NCBI RefSeq assembly: GCF_015291745.1
Contig: NZ_CP030059.1
Coordinates: forward strand, 1,701,501 to 1,765,500
DNA: 64,000 nt
DNA from: Bradyrhizobium sp. CCBAU 53351
GTDB lineage: Bacteria > Pseudomonadota > Alphaproteobacteria > Rhizobiales > Xanthobacteraceae
Direction: 5' to 3'
Below, piece by piece: positions 45,101 through 54,972 of the stretch. The translations under genes and the position numbers were made by a program. A model generated the notes under the pieces. It worked only from the letters and a program-made list of their open reading frames with translations. It made no database searches and was not told the origin of the DNA. The stretch's first letter is position 1. Every line of letters starts with the position of its first letter.

Positions 45101-45691
45101 ATGGCCAAGCAGGCGGAACGGCGGGCGGCGACATCGGAGGCGATCCTGACGGCGGCACGCCGCCTGTTCGGGACGCAAGGCTTTGCCGCTACCACCATGG
45201 ACGAGATCGCTGAGGCAGCCCGCATCGCCAAGGGCGCGGTCTATCATCACTTCAAGACCAAGGAGGCGGTGTTCGAAGCCGTGTTCGACGAGGTCTCGCG
45301 CGACCTCGTCGTCGAGATCGACGGTGCCGCGCGCGCGGAGAAGGATGTGCTGGCCGCGATGGTCGCCGGCACTCAGCATTACTTCGCCGCCACCGCGAAG
45401 GGACCGACCGGCCAGATCATTTTGCGCGACGGCCCGGCGGTGCTCGGCTGGGAGCGCTGGCGCGAGATCGACGCAAGACACTTTGGCGGCAAGATGCCGC
45501 GCGCGCTGGCGGCGGCGATGGAGGCCGGTCTCATTGCAAAGCAGCCGGTCGAGCCACTGGCGCGGCTGCTGCTCGGCGCGGTGACCGAAGCCGCCGTCGC
45601 CTGCGCCGGCCGGGCCGATATCGCAAGAGCGGGCGCGGAATATGCCCGTGCGTTCAAGTCGCTGGTCGAGGCGCTGCGCGCCAAGCCATGA
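45101..45691 (+). CDS. TetR/AcrR-family regulator
   Basis: 196 residues. An N-terminal helix-turn-helix spans about 10-55 (ILTAARRLFGTQGFAATTMD; IAEAARIAKGAVYHHFKTKE), with the YHHF signature of TetR proteins at 49-52. The ligand domain is all-helical and ends in LARLLLGAVTEAAVACAGRA, typical of the C-terminal dimer interface. It most likely represses its own gene, the GMC oxidoreductase 52 bases downstream and the divergent SnoaL-like gene through the tandem operator. The ligand is unknown; a substrate of the oxidoreductase is a reasonable guess. Confidence 0.88.
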   Translation: MAKQAERRAATSEAILTAARRLFGTQGFAATTMDEIAEAARIAKGAVYHHFKTKEAVFEAVFDEVSRDLVVEIDGAARAEKDVLAAMVAGTQHYFAATAKGPTGQIILRDGPAVLGWERWREIDARHFGGKMPRALAAAMEAGLIAKQPVEPLARLLLGAVTEAAVACAGRADIARAGAEYARAFKSLVEALRAKP

Positions 45692-45743
45692 TCGTGCTAG
45701 TGACGAAATGGAAACGCCCTCACAACAAGAAGAACCGTAGCGC

Positions 45744-47369
45744 ATGAACGCAAACTCCTCCCTCACGCCGTCCGACCCTGAGTTCGACTACATTATCGTC
45801 GGCGCAGGCTCCGCCGGCTGCGTGCTCGCCAACCGGCTTTCCGCGAACGGCAAGCACAGCGTGCTGCTGCTCGAGGCCGGGCCGAAGGATTCCAACATCT
45901 GGATCCATGTGCCGCTCGGCTACGGCAAGCTCTTCAAGGAGAAGACCGTCAACTGGATGTACCAGACCGAGCCCGAGCCGGAGCTGAAGGGCCGCCAGGT
46001 GTTCCAGCCGCGCGGCAAGACGCTGGGCGGCTCGAGCTCGATCAACGGTCTGCTCTATGTCCGCGGCCAGCACGAGGATTACGATCGCTGGCGCCAGCTC
46101 GGCAATACCGGCTGGGGCTATGACGACGTGCTGCCCTACTTCAAGAAGGCCGAGAAACAGTCGCGCGGCGCCGATCAGTATCACGGCACGGGCGGTCCGC
46201 TGCCGGTCTCCAACATGGTGGTGACTGACCCGCTGTCGAAAGCCTTCATCGACGCCGCGGTCGAGACCGGTCTGCCCTATAACCCCGACTTCAACGGTGC
46301 CACGCAGGAAGGCGTCGGCCTGTTCCAGACCACGACGCGCAACGGCCGCCGCGCCTCGACCTCGGTCGCTTATCTCGGCCCCGCCAAGGCACGCGGCAAT
46401 CTCAGGATTGAGACCGAGGCGCTCGGCCAGCGCGTGCTGTTCGAGGGCCGCCGCGCCGTTGGCGTCGAATATCGGCAAGGCGCGCGAATCCGTCGCGCCC
46501 GCGTGCGAAGAGAGATCGTGCTGTCGAGCGGCGCCTACAATTCGCCGCAGCTGCTCCAGCTCTCCGGCGTCGGTCCCGCCGATCTCCTGCGCAAGCACGG
46601 CATCGACGTCGTGCTGGACGCGCCGGGCGTCGGCCACGATCTCCAGGACCACATGCAGGTCCGCATCGTCATGCGCTGCTCGCAGAAGATCACGCTGAAC
46701 GACACGGTCAACCATCCGCTCCGCCGCACACTCGCCGGCGCGCGCTATGCGCTGTTCCGGAAGGGCTGGCTGACGATCGCGGCCGGCACCGCGGGCGCGT
46801 TCTTCAAGACCAATCCGCGCCTCGCCTCGCCCGACATCCAGGTGCACTTCCTGCCGTTCTCGACCGACAAGATGGGCGAGAAACTGCACGACTTCTCCGG
46901 TTTTACGGCCTCGGTGTGCCAGCTCCGCCCCGAGAGTCGCGGTTCCCTGCGCATCCGGAGTGCCGACCCTGCGGCGCCGCCGGAAATTCGCATCAACTAC
47001 ATGTCGACCGAGACCGACCGCACCACCAATGTCGAGGGCATCAAGATCCTGCGCAGGATCCTGAATGCGCCGGCCCTGAAGCCGTTCGTGGTCAGCGAAT
47101 ACGATCCCGGCACGAAGGTATCCACGGATGCCGAAATTCTGGATTATTGCCGCGAGCGCGGCAGCACCATCTACCATCCGACCTCGACCTGTCGTATGGG
47201 CAACGACGCGCTCGCGGTGGTCGATCAGCGGTTGAAGGTGAGGGGGCTCGAAGGCATCCGGGTCGTCGACGGCTCGATCATGCCGGACCTCGTGTCGGGA
47301 AACACCAACGCGCCGATCATCATGATCGCCGAAAAGGCCTCCGACATGATATTGGAGGATGCGCGGTAG
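45744..47369 (+). CDS. GMC-family FAD-dependent alcohol oxidoreductase
   Basis: 541 residues. The ADP-binding Rossmann start is DYIIVGAGSAGCVLANRLS near residue 15, followed by LLLEAGP (the Glu that binds ribose) and the GMC signatures GKTLGGSSSINGLLYVRG near 91-108 and SSGAYNSPQLLQLSGVG near 255. The late HPTSTCRMG near 475 and SGNTNAPIIMIAEKASD near 514 hold the catalytic His region and FAD contacts. It resembles choline, alcohol or polyethylene-glycol dehydrogenases. The substrate is unknown and no betaine-pathway gene is nearby. Co-transcribed with the tetR gene 52 bases upstream. A repeat element overlaps its stop codon. Confidence 0.85.
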   Translation: MNANSSLTPSDPEFDYIIVGAGSAGCVLANRLSANGKHSVLLLEAGPKDSNIWIHVPLGYGKLFKEKTVNWMYQTEPEPELKGRQVFQPRGKTLGGSSSINGLLYVRGQHEDYDRWRQLGNTGWGYDDVLPYFKKAEKQSRGADQYHGTGGPLPVSNMVVTDPLSKAFIDAAVETGLPYNPDFNGATQEGVGLFQTTTRNGRRASTSVAYLGPAKARGNLRIETEALGQRVLFEGRRAVGVEYRQGARIRRARVRREIVLSSGAYNSPQLLQLSGVGPADLLRKHGIDVVLDAPGVGHDLQDHMQVRIVMRCSQKITLNDTVNHPLRRTLAGARYALFRKGWLTIAAGTAGAFFKTNPRLASPDIQVHFLPFSTDKMGEKLHDFSGFTASVCQLRPESRGSLRIRSADPAAPPEIRINYMSTETDRTTNVEGIKILRRILNAPALKPFVVSEYDPGTKVSTDAEILDYCRERGSTIYHPTSTCRMGNDALAVVDQRLKVRGLEGIRVVDGSIMPDLVSGNTNAPIIMIAEKASDMILEDAR

Positions 47370-47438
47370 AGCATGATCCGGACCCGGAGGGCCGCGTTAG
47401 CGCAAAGTGGGGACCGGTTTTCCGATAAGATCATGCTC
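47369..47438. repeat. GAGCATGATC-type palindromic repeat touching the GMC stop codon
   Basis: The outer arms GAGCATGATC (47369-47378) and GATCATGCTC (47429-47438) enclose CCGGACCCGGAGGGCCGCG and AAAGTGGGGACCGGTTTTCC. This is a dispersed Rhizobiales element as I recall it. Its first base is the last base of the GMC stop codon, so it lies in the gap between the GMC gene and hemC and may attenuate read-through. Confidence 0.75.
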
Positions 47439-47467
47439 AAAACGAACGCCTCTCGAAAGGACAGGAC

Positions 47468-48448
47468 TTGGCTACGCGATTGAAGATCGGCACACGCAAG
47501 AGCGCGATGGCGCTGGCACAGACGGAAGAGATCGCGCGCCGCCTGACCGCCGCCGTGCCCGGTCTCGACGTCGAGATCGTCAAGTTCGACACCACGGGCG
47601 ATACCGACCAGATCAGCAAGCTGCTGCCGCATGGCGGCAAGGGCGGCGCCTTCGTGGCGCAGATCCGGGCCGCCGTGCTCTCGGGCGAATTGCAGGCGGC
47701 GATGCACTCGCTGAAGGACATGCCGGGCAACGAGGACACGCCGGGCCTCGTCATCGGTGCCACGCTGTCGCGCGATCCGTCCAGTGACGCGCTGGTGCTG
47801 CGTGATGGAGTTTCGCTCGATGCCTTCCGCCAATTCGGTGGCAAGGGATTCAAGATCGGCACCAACGCCGTGCGGCGGGCGGCGTATGCCCGACGGTTAT
47901 TTCCAGAAGCGGAGATCATTCATTTCCGCGGTGCCGCCGACACGCGCGTGCGAAAGCTCGACAATCAGACGAAGCAGCGGCTGCCTGACGGCGGTGAGGT
48001 CGGACCGGCAGATGCACTGATCATGGCGCGTTCCGGACTCGATCGTGTCGGCCTTTCTCATCGCCTCGCCTACGAATTCACGGCCGCGGAGATGCTGCCC
48101 GCCGCGGGGCAGGGCATCGTCGCCGTCGAATGCGCGGCGCAGGACTGGCAGACGCGACAAATCCTGTCATCGATCGACGATCCCGCCGCGCATGCCTCTG
48201 CGGATGCCGAGCGCGAGGTGTTGTGGGTGCTGAACGGCCACTGCAATTCGCCGGTGGCGGGCTTCTCGACCATATCAGGCGATCAGATGTCGCTCACCGC
48301 ATCCGTGCTCGACATCTCCGGCAACACCATCATCGAGGCTTCGCGCCAAGGCCCGGCCAATCGCCCGCGCGAGCTCGGCCGTGCGGTGGGTCTCGATCTG
48401 CTGACCAAGGGCGCCGCCGAGATCATCGAGCGCAGCCGGCCGCGCTGA
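47468..48448 (+). CDS. hemC: Hydroxymethylbilane synthase (porphobilinogen deaminase)
   Basis: 326 residues. It joins four porphobilinogens into hydroxymethylbilane for haem and other tetrapyrroles. Landmarks are LKIGTRKSAMALAQ (substrate-binding Arg and Ser near 10-12), HSLKDMP with the catalytic Asp (D84), GTNAVRRAAYARRLFP, and LNGHCNSPVAGFS, with C259 for the dipyrromethane cofactor. Details such as GTRKSAMAL and NGHCNSPVAG differ somewhat from the alphaproteobacterial sequences I know, so it could be a second copy. The start is a TTG at 47468 behind AAAGGACAGGA. It converges with hemE across a 152-base gap. Confidence 0.88.
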   Translation: MATRLKIGTRKSAMALAQTEEIARRLTAAVPGLDVEIVKFDTTGDTDQISKLLPHGGKGGAFVAQIRAAVLSGELQAAMHSLKDMPGNEDTPGLVIGATLSRDPSSDALVLRDGVSLDAFRQFGGKGFKIGTNAVRRAAYARRLFPEAEIIHFRGAADTRVRKLDNQTKQRLPDGGEVGPADALIMARSGLDRVGLSHRLAYEFTAAEMLPAAGQGIVAVECAAQDWQTRQILSSIDDPAAHASADAEREVLWVLNGHCNSPVAGFSTISGDQMSLTASVLDISGNTIIEASRQGPANRPRELGRAVGLDLLTKGAAEIIERSRPR

Positions 48449-48600
48449 GCCTCGCTGCGAAACGCCGCGCCTGTTTTGCCCGACGCGTCAAAAGCGCGTC
48501 CAAGCCGCCTCATGGCAGCCCAGCCTTTTCAACGACTTGTCTACTGTGCATGGGGTTGTTTTCGCGTTTTTAAGTCCGCCCCCTCGGGGGCGGGGCGGAG

Positions 48601-49958
<1,358 letters not shown>

Positions 49959-50094
49959 CGGGCAGGCACGCCGGATTCCGATCGGCTTGCTAATATCCTG
50001 TTAGCAATGCGCCGATTGCGGCCTCCGTAGGACTACTGGAACCGGGCCAGATTACCGGGTATCCCGGTGGCGACTTCAGAGTTCACTAACAGAA

Positions 50095-50131
50095 GCGGCA
50101 GAGGTTCCGAAACATCGGAGACCTCTGCCGC
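50095..50131 (+). promoter_or_regulatory. Hairpin directly before the diguanylate cyclase start
   Basis: A perfect 11-bp stem (50095-50105 with 50121-50131) with a 15-base loop ends at the base before the ATG at 50132. The only ribosome-binding-like sequence, GGAG at 50117-50120, lies in the loop edge. Such a structure in the mRNA would place the start codon against the stem and could regulate translation. Confidence 0.5.
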
Positions 50132-52036
50132 ATGAGCGCTGCTAACCAACGAGCTGGATGGAGCCGCCTGCCGCTGCGCGCGGCGGCGTTCGTCGTGCTG
50201 ACCTGCGTGGCCATCCTCGGCGTCAGCGGCTGGCGCGAATGGGCGGCGCGCGATGCGGTGCTCAGGGGTGCCGAGACCGAGATGGCGAACGTCGCCCGCT
50301 CGCTGACCCAGCATGCGGAAGACAGCCTCGATCTCCTCGATTCCGGCGTCGTCGGCGTCGTCAGCCGCCTCGAGATGGATGGTACCGGTCCCACCACCAT
50401 CGCCAAGCTCGGCAACGTCCTGGAGGCGCGCAAGAAGGCCGTCCCGCGCATCCACAGCCTCGCCATCATCGACGACCAAGGCAATTGGCTGACCTCGCCG
50501 GGCACGACCGGCTCGACGCTCAGCGACGATGCGTTCTTCCGCCATCATCAGCTCTCGCCGAAACGGGAGCCCTATGTCGGCCATCCCGTGAAGAGCCTCC
50601 TCGAGGGCCAATGGGTGGTCACGCTGTCGCGCCGCTTCAACAAGCCGGACGGCAGCTTCGGCGGCGTGGTGCTCGCGACCATCAACTCCGGATATCTCGC
50701 GCACTTCTACGAGCAGTTCGAGATCGGCCGCAACAGCTCCGCGACGCTGGTGCATGGCGACGGATTGATCATCGCGCGCAATCCCAGCAACGATAAGTTC
50801 GTCGGCCGCAGCGTCGCCGACACTCCGCTCTTCCGCGACGCCAGTCTGCAGCGGCCGAGCGGCGCCTATCATTTCAAGTCGCCGCTGGACGGCGCCGAGC
50901 GCGTCAGCTCCTTCAAGCGCTCTGGCCGCTATCCGCTGGTTCTGCTGGCGACGCTCGACAAGGAGGAACTGCTCGCGCCCTGGCGCGCCGCGGCAATCTC
51001 CCGCATGCTCTACGTCATGGCACTGGTGGTGCTGATTGCGGTCATCGGCGCCGTGCTGGTGCGGCAACTGCAGCGCGGCCAGCGCATGGCCGCCGCCCTG
51101 GTCGAGAAGGAGGCGCATTTCCGCCTGCTCGCCGAAGGCTCCAGCGACATGGTGACCCGCATCGGGCTCGACGAGCGGCTGCGCTATGTCTCGCCCTCGT
51201 CCGTGCGCGTCGTCGGCTGGCGCGCCAATCAATTGATCGGCACGCCGGCGCTGGCAGGCATCAATCCGGAGGACCTGCCGGAGGTCCAGGCCATCGTCGA
51301 CGCCATGAAGCGTGGCGAGCGGGAGGAGGCGCGCCTCATCTACCGCAACTCGCACCGGCAGAACGGCGAAGTCTGGCTGGAATCGACCATGCGGGTGACG
51401 CGCAAGGACAATGGCCGCGTCGACGGCGTGGTCGCGATCTCCCGCGACATCACCGAGCACAAGAAGCTGGAAACCAGGCTCGAGACGCTGGCGATCGAGG
51501 ACAGCCTCACCGGACTTGCCAATCGCCGCCGCTTCGACGATCGGTTGAAGGAAGAATGGGCGCGCGCCTATCGCGACCGCTCCAGCCTCGCTTTGCTGAT
51601 GATCGATGTCGATCACTTCAAGGCCTATAACGACGAATACGGTCACCCCGCGGGCGATGCCTGCCTGCGCCTGGTCGCGAAGATCATCGCCGCCGAGACG
51701 CAGCGCGCCGGCGATCTGGCCGCGCGCTATGGCGGCGAGGAATTCGCCATGCTGCTGCCGAACACCGATGCCGCCGGCTGCGCCCAGGTCGGCGAACGGA
51801 TCCGCCAGGCCATTCACGAGGCCGGCCTCGGTCATAGCAGCAATCAGGGAGCCGGATGCGTCACCGTCTCGGTCGGCGGTGCGACCTGCCGGCCGGCGCT
51901 GGAGCGCACGGCCGGAGTGGCCTCGCTGGTTGAAGCGGCCGACCGGGCGCTCTACGCCGCCAAGGACGCCGGCCGCGACCGCTTGATGATGTCCGGCGAG
52001 CTCATGAACCTGCTGCCGAAGGCGTCCGGCCAGTAG
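50132..52036 (+). CDS. Membrane sensor diguanylate cyclase (Cache, PAS, GGDEF)
   Basis: 634 residues. One helix near residues 12-30 (AAAFVVLTCVAILGVSGW), an extracytoplasmic dCache-like sensor to about 290 with PRIHSLAIIDDQGNWL and KSLLEGQWVVTLSRRFN, and a second helix (MLYVMALVVLIAVIGAVLV). A PAS domain spans about 330-440 (RIGLDERLRYVSPSSVRVVG). The GGDEF domain has RYGGEEFAMLLPN near residue 532, an active-site variant that is usually functional. It makes cyclic di-GMP in response to an external signal. It is the second cyclic di-GMP protein in this window. The gene starts right after a hairpin. It converges with slyX (6 bases between stops). Confidence 0.88.
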   Translation: MSAANQRAGWSRLPLRAAAFVVLTCVAILGVSGWREWAARDAVLRGAETEMANVARSLTQHAEDSLDLLDSGVVGVVSRLEMDGTGPTTIAKLGNVLEARKKAVPRIHSLAIIDDQGNWLTSPGTTGSTLSDDAFFRHHQLSPKREPYVGHPVKSLLEGQWVVTLSRRFNKPDGSFGGVVLATINSGYLAHFYEQFEIGRNSSATLVHGDGLIIARNPSNDKFVGRSVADTPLFRDASLQRPSGAYHFKSPLDGAERVSSFKRSGRYPLVLLATLDKEELLAPWRAAAISRMLYVMALVVLIAVIGAVLVRQLQRGQRMAAALVEKEAHFRLLAEGSSDMVTRIGLDERLRYVSPSSVRVVGWRANQLIGTPALAGINPEDLPEVQAIVDAMKRGEREEARLIYRNSHRQNGEVWLESTMRVTRKDNGRVDGVVAISRDITEHKKLETRLETLAIEDSLTGLANRRRFDDRLKEEWARAYRDRSSLALLMIDVDHFKAYNDEYGHPAGDACLRLVAKIIAAETQRAGDLAARYGGEEFAMLLPNTDAAGCAQVGERIRQAIHEAGLGHSSNQGAGCVTVSVGGATCRPALERTAGVASLVEAADRALYAAKDAGRDRLMMSGELMNLLPKASGQ

Positions 52037-52042
52037 GACAGC

Positions 52043-52261
52043 TCAATAATGCGGCGGAGGCTCGTTGGCGGGTCCCGGCGCATGGGCCTCGGCGTCCTGC
52101 AGCCGCTCGCCGAGCTCCGCGATCTTCCGCGTCAACAGATCGATCTGCTTCCACTGCGCCGTGATGGTCTGGTTCAGCGTCTCGATCGTGTCGTCCTGAT
52201 AGGCGATGCGTGTTTCCAGCGTGTCGATGCGCTCGCCCAGCGTCTTGATGTCATTCGTCAC
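52043..52261 (-). CDS. slyX: SlyX-like coiled-coil protein
   Basis: 72 residues, almost entirely coiled coil: ERIDTLETRIAYQDDTIETL, then NQTITAQWKQIDLLTRKIAE, with a Pro-rich tail (APGPANEPPPHY). The pattern and the C-terminal PPPHY match the SlyX family, whose role is unknown. The GTG at 52261 gives the family start (TNDIKTLGERID); the longer frame is an artefact of the upstream gene. It overlaps the end of trhO by 11 bases, so both are co-transcribed and likely coupled. Confidence 0.85.
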   Translation of the reverse strand: MTNDIKTLGERIDTLETRIAYQDDTIETLNQTITAQWKQIDLLTRKIAELGERLQDAEAHAPGPANEPPPHY

Positions 52262-53018
52262 GCGTTGCGTCCTTGTTCCGTTCGCGCAAGCCATGGCCAA
52301 GCGCGACACGCTCGTCGAACACGAAACATTCGCCGCGCCAGCGGCTCTGTGCCTCCGGCACCTCTTCCAGATATTTGAGAATGCCGCCCTTGAGGTGATA
52401 GACCTCGGCAAAGCCGCGCGCGAGCAGATGCGCGCTCGCTTTCTCGCAGCGGATGCCCCCGGTGCAGAACATCGCGATCCTGCGATGCCTGGCCGGATCG
52501 AGCCGCTCGGCGGCGAAATCCTTGAACTGGCCGAAGCTCCCGATGCCGGGGTCGACGGCGCCTTCGAACGTTCCCATCGCCACCTCGAAGGCGTTGCGGG
52601 TGTCGAGCAGCAGCGTGTCGGGCGCCGAGATCAGGGCGTTCCATTCGCTTGCATCGACATAGGTGCCGACCTGGCGGGTCGGATCGGCAGCCGCATCGCC
52701 GAGCGTGACGATCTCCTTCTTCAGCCGCACCTTGAGCCGTCCGAACGGCATCGCTTCGGCAGCCGAGAATTTCAATTCGAGATTGTTCAGCCTGCCGCCG
52801 AACATGTCGCCGTGCACGAGCTCATGGGCGAGGGCGTCGATCGCGCCCGGCGCACCGGCGAGCGTGCCGTTGATGCCCTCCTGCGCCAGCAGCACGCTGC
52901 CCTTCAGCTTGAGGCCGTCGCAGAACGCGCGCAGGGGCTGGCGCAGCTCGCGGTAATCCGGGAGGGCGGCAAATTGGTAGAAGGCGGCGACCTTGGTGAC
53001 CGAATTCGGATCAGACAT
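52251..53018 (-). CDS. trhO: tRNA uridine(34) hydroxylase (rhodanese-type)
   Basis: 255 residues. TrhO (YceA) makes 5-hydroxyuridine at position 34 of certain tRNAs. The N-terminal acylphosphatase-like domain has VLLAQEGINGTLAG near residue 43 and GRLNNLELKFSAAEAMPFGR. The rhodanese domain has LLDTRNAFEVAMGTFEGAVD near 135 and the active-site loop FCTGGIRCEKASAHL near 184, with the catalytic Cys in CTGGIRC. A Cys/Trp-containing end (WRGECFVFDERVALGH) completes the family pattern. Divergent from the gamma-glutamyltransferase gene; followed by slyX with an overlap. Confidence 0.88.
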   Translation of the reverse strand: MSDPNSVTKVAAFYQFAALPDYRELRQPLRAFCDGLKLKGSVLLAQEGINGTLAGAPGAIDALAHELVHGDMFGGRLNNLELKFSAAEAMPFGRLKVRLKKEIVTLGDAAADPTRQVGTYVDASEWNALISAPDTLLLDTRNAFEVAMGTFEGAVDPGIGSFGQFKDFAAERLDPARHRRIAMFCTGGIRCEKASAHLLARGFAEVYHLKGGILKYLEEVPEAQSRWRGECFVFDERVALGHGLRERNKDATRDE

Positions 53019-53216
53019 GGCGGCTCGTTTAGCAGGCGCGTGCGGCCTGGAAAACCCGCATGAGCCGCCTGCCCCGAAGGTCTATACGCCCAGCGGATGG
53101 CAGCCATTTCACTGGCATGCCAGCATTGCCCCTGCGGGCGGGAATGTGTCATGTAGACCCGGTTTTTCCGAGATGGCGCGCCACCTGCGCCCACGGCCAA
53201 GAGAGCAAGAAATTCG

Positions 53217-54803
53217 ATGAGAAACTTCCATTTTCCCGGCCGGTCCACGGTCCACGCCACCAACGCGATGGTTGCGACCTCGCACCCGCAGGCCTCGCTC
53301 GCGGCGATCGAGGTGCTGCGCGAGGGTGGCACGGCGGTGGACGCGGCGGTGGCCGGCTCGGCCGTGCTCGGCGTGATCGAGCCGCAATCGACCGGCATCG
53401 GCGGTGACTGCTTCGCACTGGTCCAGCCGCGCGGCGAGGGCAAGATCATCGCCTATAACGGCTCCGGCCGCGCGCCGAAGGCCGCAAACGCCGACTGGTA
53501 TCTCGAACGCAAGATCAACTCCGTGCCGCTGACCTCGGCGCATGCGGTGTCGATCCCCGGCGTGGTCGATGCCTTCGCCACCGTCTTGCGCGATCACGGC
53601 AAGTTCGGCTTCGACCGGCTGCTCCAGCCCGCGATCAAGGCGGCGGAGGAAGGCTACGTCGTCGCGCCCCGCATCGCGTTCGACTGGAAGAACCAGTCCG
53701 AGAAGCTGAAGGCCGGCACCAACACGGTGCGGTACCTGCTGCCGGGCGGCAAGCCGCCGGTGGCCGGTGACGTCATCCGCCAGGCCGAGCTCGGCAAGAC
53801 CCTGCGCGCGATCGCCAAGGATGGCCGCGATGCCTTCTACAAGGGCCCGATCGCCGAAGACATGGTCGAGACCCTGCGCGGGATCGGCGGCCTGCACACG
53901 CTCGACGATTTCGCCGCGCACACCACCGAGACGACGACGCCGATCGGCACCATGTACAAGGGTTACGACGTCTGGCAGTGCCCGCCGAACGGGCCCGGCC
54001 TCACCATGCTGCTGATGCTCAACATCCTGTCGCGGTTCGACCTGACGAAGTTCGCCCCGCTCAGCGTCGAGCGCTTCCATCTCGAGGCAGAAGCCGCGCG
54101 CATCGCCTACATGCATCGCGAACTGCATGTCGCCGATCCCGAGCACATGCAGATCGAGGTCGCGAAGATCCTCGCCAAGGAGTTCTGCGACGAGCACATC
54201 GCCAAGATCCGCATGGACGGCATGCTCGATCTGCCTAATGTCGCGCCGCCGATGAACCCGTCGACGATCTACATCACCGTCGTCGACAAGGACCGCAACG
54301 TCTGCTCCTTCATCAACTCGATCGCGCATTCCTTCGGCTCGGCGATCGTCTCGAACAAGACCGGCGTCCTGTTCCAGAACCGCGCCGGCGGCTTCCGCAT
54401 CCAGCCGGGGCATCCCAACTGCATCGAAGGCGGCAAGCGTCCGCTGCACACGATCATGCCGAGCCTGCTCACCAAGGGCGGCCGCTCCGTGATGCCGTTC
54501 GCGGTGATGGGCGGGCAGTACCAGCCGGTCGGCCAGACCCGCGTGCTGACCAACATCCTCGATTACGGCTGCGACGTGCAGGAGGCGATCGATATGCCGC
54601 GCGGCCTGCACTACGAGGGCCAGTATCAGCTCGAGGACGGCGTGCCGGCCGCGATCGTCGAAGGGCTGAAGAAGCTCGGCCACAAGACCACCAGCGTGGT
54701 CGGCCCGCTCGGTGGCGCGCAGGCGATCTGGATCGATTGGGACAAGGGTACGCTCACCGGCGGTTCCGATCCGCGCAAGGACGGCTGCGCTTTGGGTTAT
54801 TGA
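53217..54803 (+). CDS. Gamma-glutamyltransferase family protein
   Basis: 528 residues, an N-terminal nucleophile hydrolase precursor that cuts itself into two subunits. The large-subunit start has ATSHPQASLAAIEVLREGGT and GIGGDCFALVQ near residue 65. The cleavage site is in PSTIYITVVDKD with the nucleophile T350, slightly unlike the common TTHFSVVD. GGKRPLHTIMPSLL and FAVMGGQYQPVGQTRVLTN follow. There is no signal peptide, so it is probably cytoplasmic, unlike periplasmic GGT. Such relatives may act as oxamate or other amidohydrolases; the substrate is unclear. A strong terminator follows. Confidence 0.85.
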   Translation: MRNFHFPGRSTVHATNAMVATSHPQASLAAIEVLREGGTAVDAAVAGSAVLGVIEPQSTGIGGDCFALVQPRGEGKIIAYNGSGRAPKAANADWYLERKINSVPLTSAHAVSIPGVVDAFATVLRDHGKFGFDRLLQPAIKAAEEGYVVAPRIAFDWKNQSEKLKAGTNTVRYLLPGGKPPVAGDVIRQAELGKTLRAIAKDGRDAFYKGPIAEDMVETLRGIGGLHTLDDFAAHTTETTTPIGTMYKGYDVWQCPPNGPGLTMLLMLNILSRFDLTKFAPLSVERFHLEAEAARIAYMHRELHVADPEHMQIEVAKILAKEFCDEHIAKIRMDGMLDLPNVAPPMNPSTIYITVVDKDRNVCSFINSIAHSFGSAIVSNKTGVLFQNRAGGFRIQPGHPNCIEGGKRPLHTIMPSLLTKGGRSVMPFAVMGGQYQPVGQTRVLTNILDYGCDVQEAIDMPRGLHYEGQYQLEDGVPAAIVEGLKKLGHKTTSVVGPLGGAQAIWIDWDKGTLTGGSDPRKDGCALGY

Positions 54804-54848
54804 TCGCCAGCGCAAGTTCCTCGGGCACGAGATCAGGAAAAGTTGACG

Positions 54849-54884
54849 AAGGGCGATGCGGCATTTGCTGCATCGCCCTTTTCC
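54849..54884 (+). terminator. Intrinsic terminator of the gamma-glutamyltransferase gene
   Basis: An 11-bp perfect stem (54849-54859 with 54870-54880; GGGCGATGC and GCATCGCCC core) with a 10-base loop and a following TTTT at 54879-54882. It lies 46 bases past the stop codon. Confidence 0.85.
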
Positions 54885-54972
54885 GTTCGGAACAGAGCTC
54901 ATTGCTTCAGGTTAAGGGGCGATGAGCGGTGCAGGCGTGCGCTGCCTCGAGAGATCAGCGGCGGAGGCCTGG

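Noticed and set aside
48576..48593. CCGCCCCC/GGGGGCGG hairpin as intrinsic terminator between hemC and hemE
   Set aside because: A clear 8-bp stem, but no T run follows it on either strand.
50033..51835. 600-residue open frame on the minus strand
   Set aside because: Shadow of the diguanylate cyclase gene; composition only reflects high GC.
53109..54902. 597-residue open frame on the minus strand
   Set aside because: Shadow of the gamma-glutamyltransferase gene.
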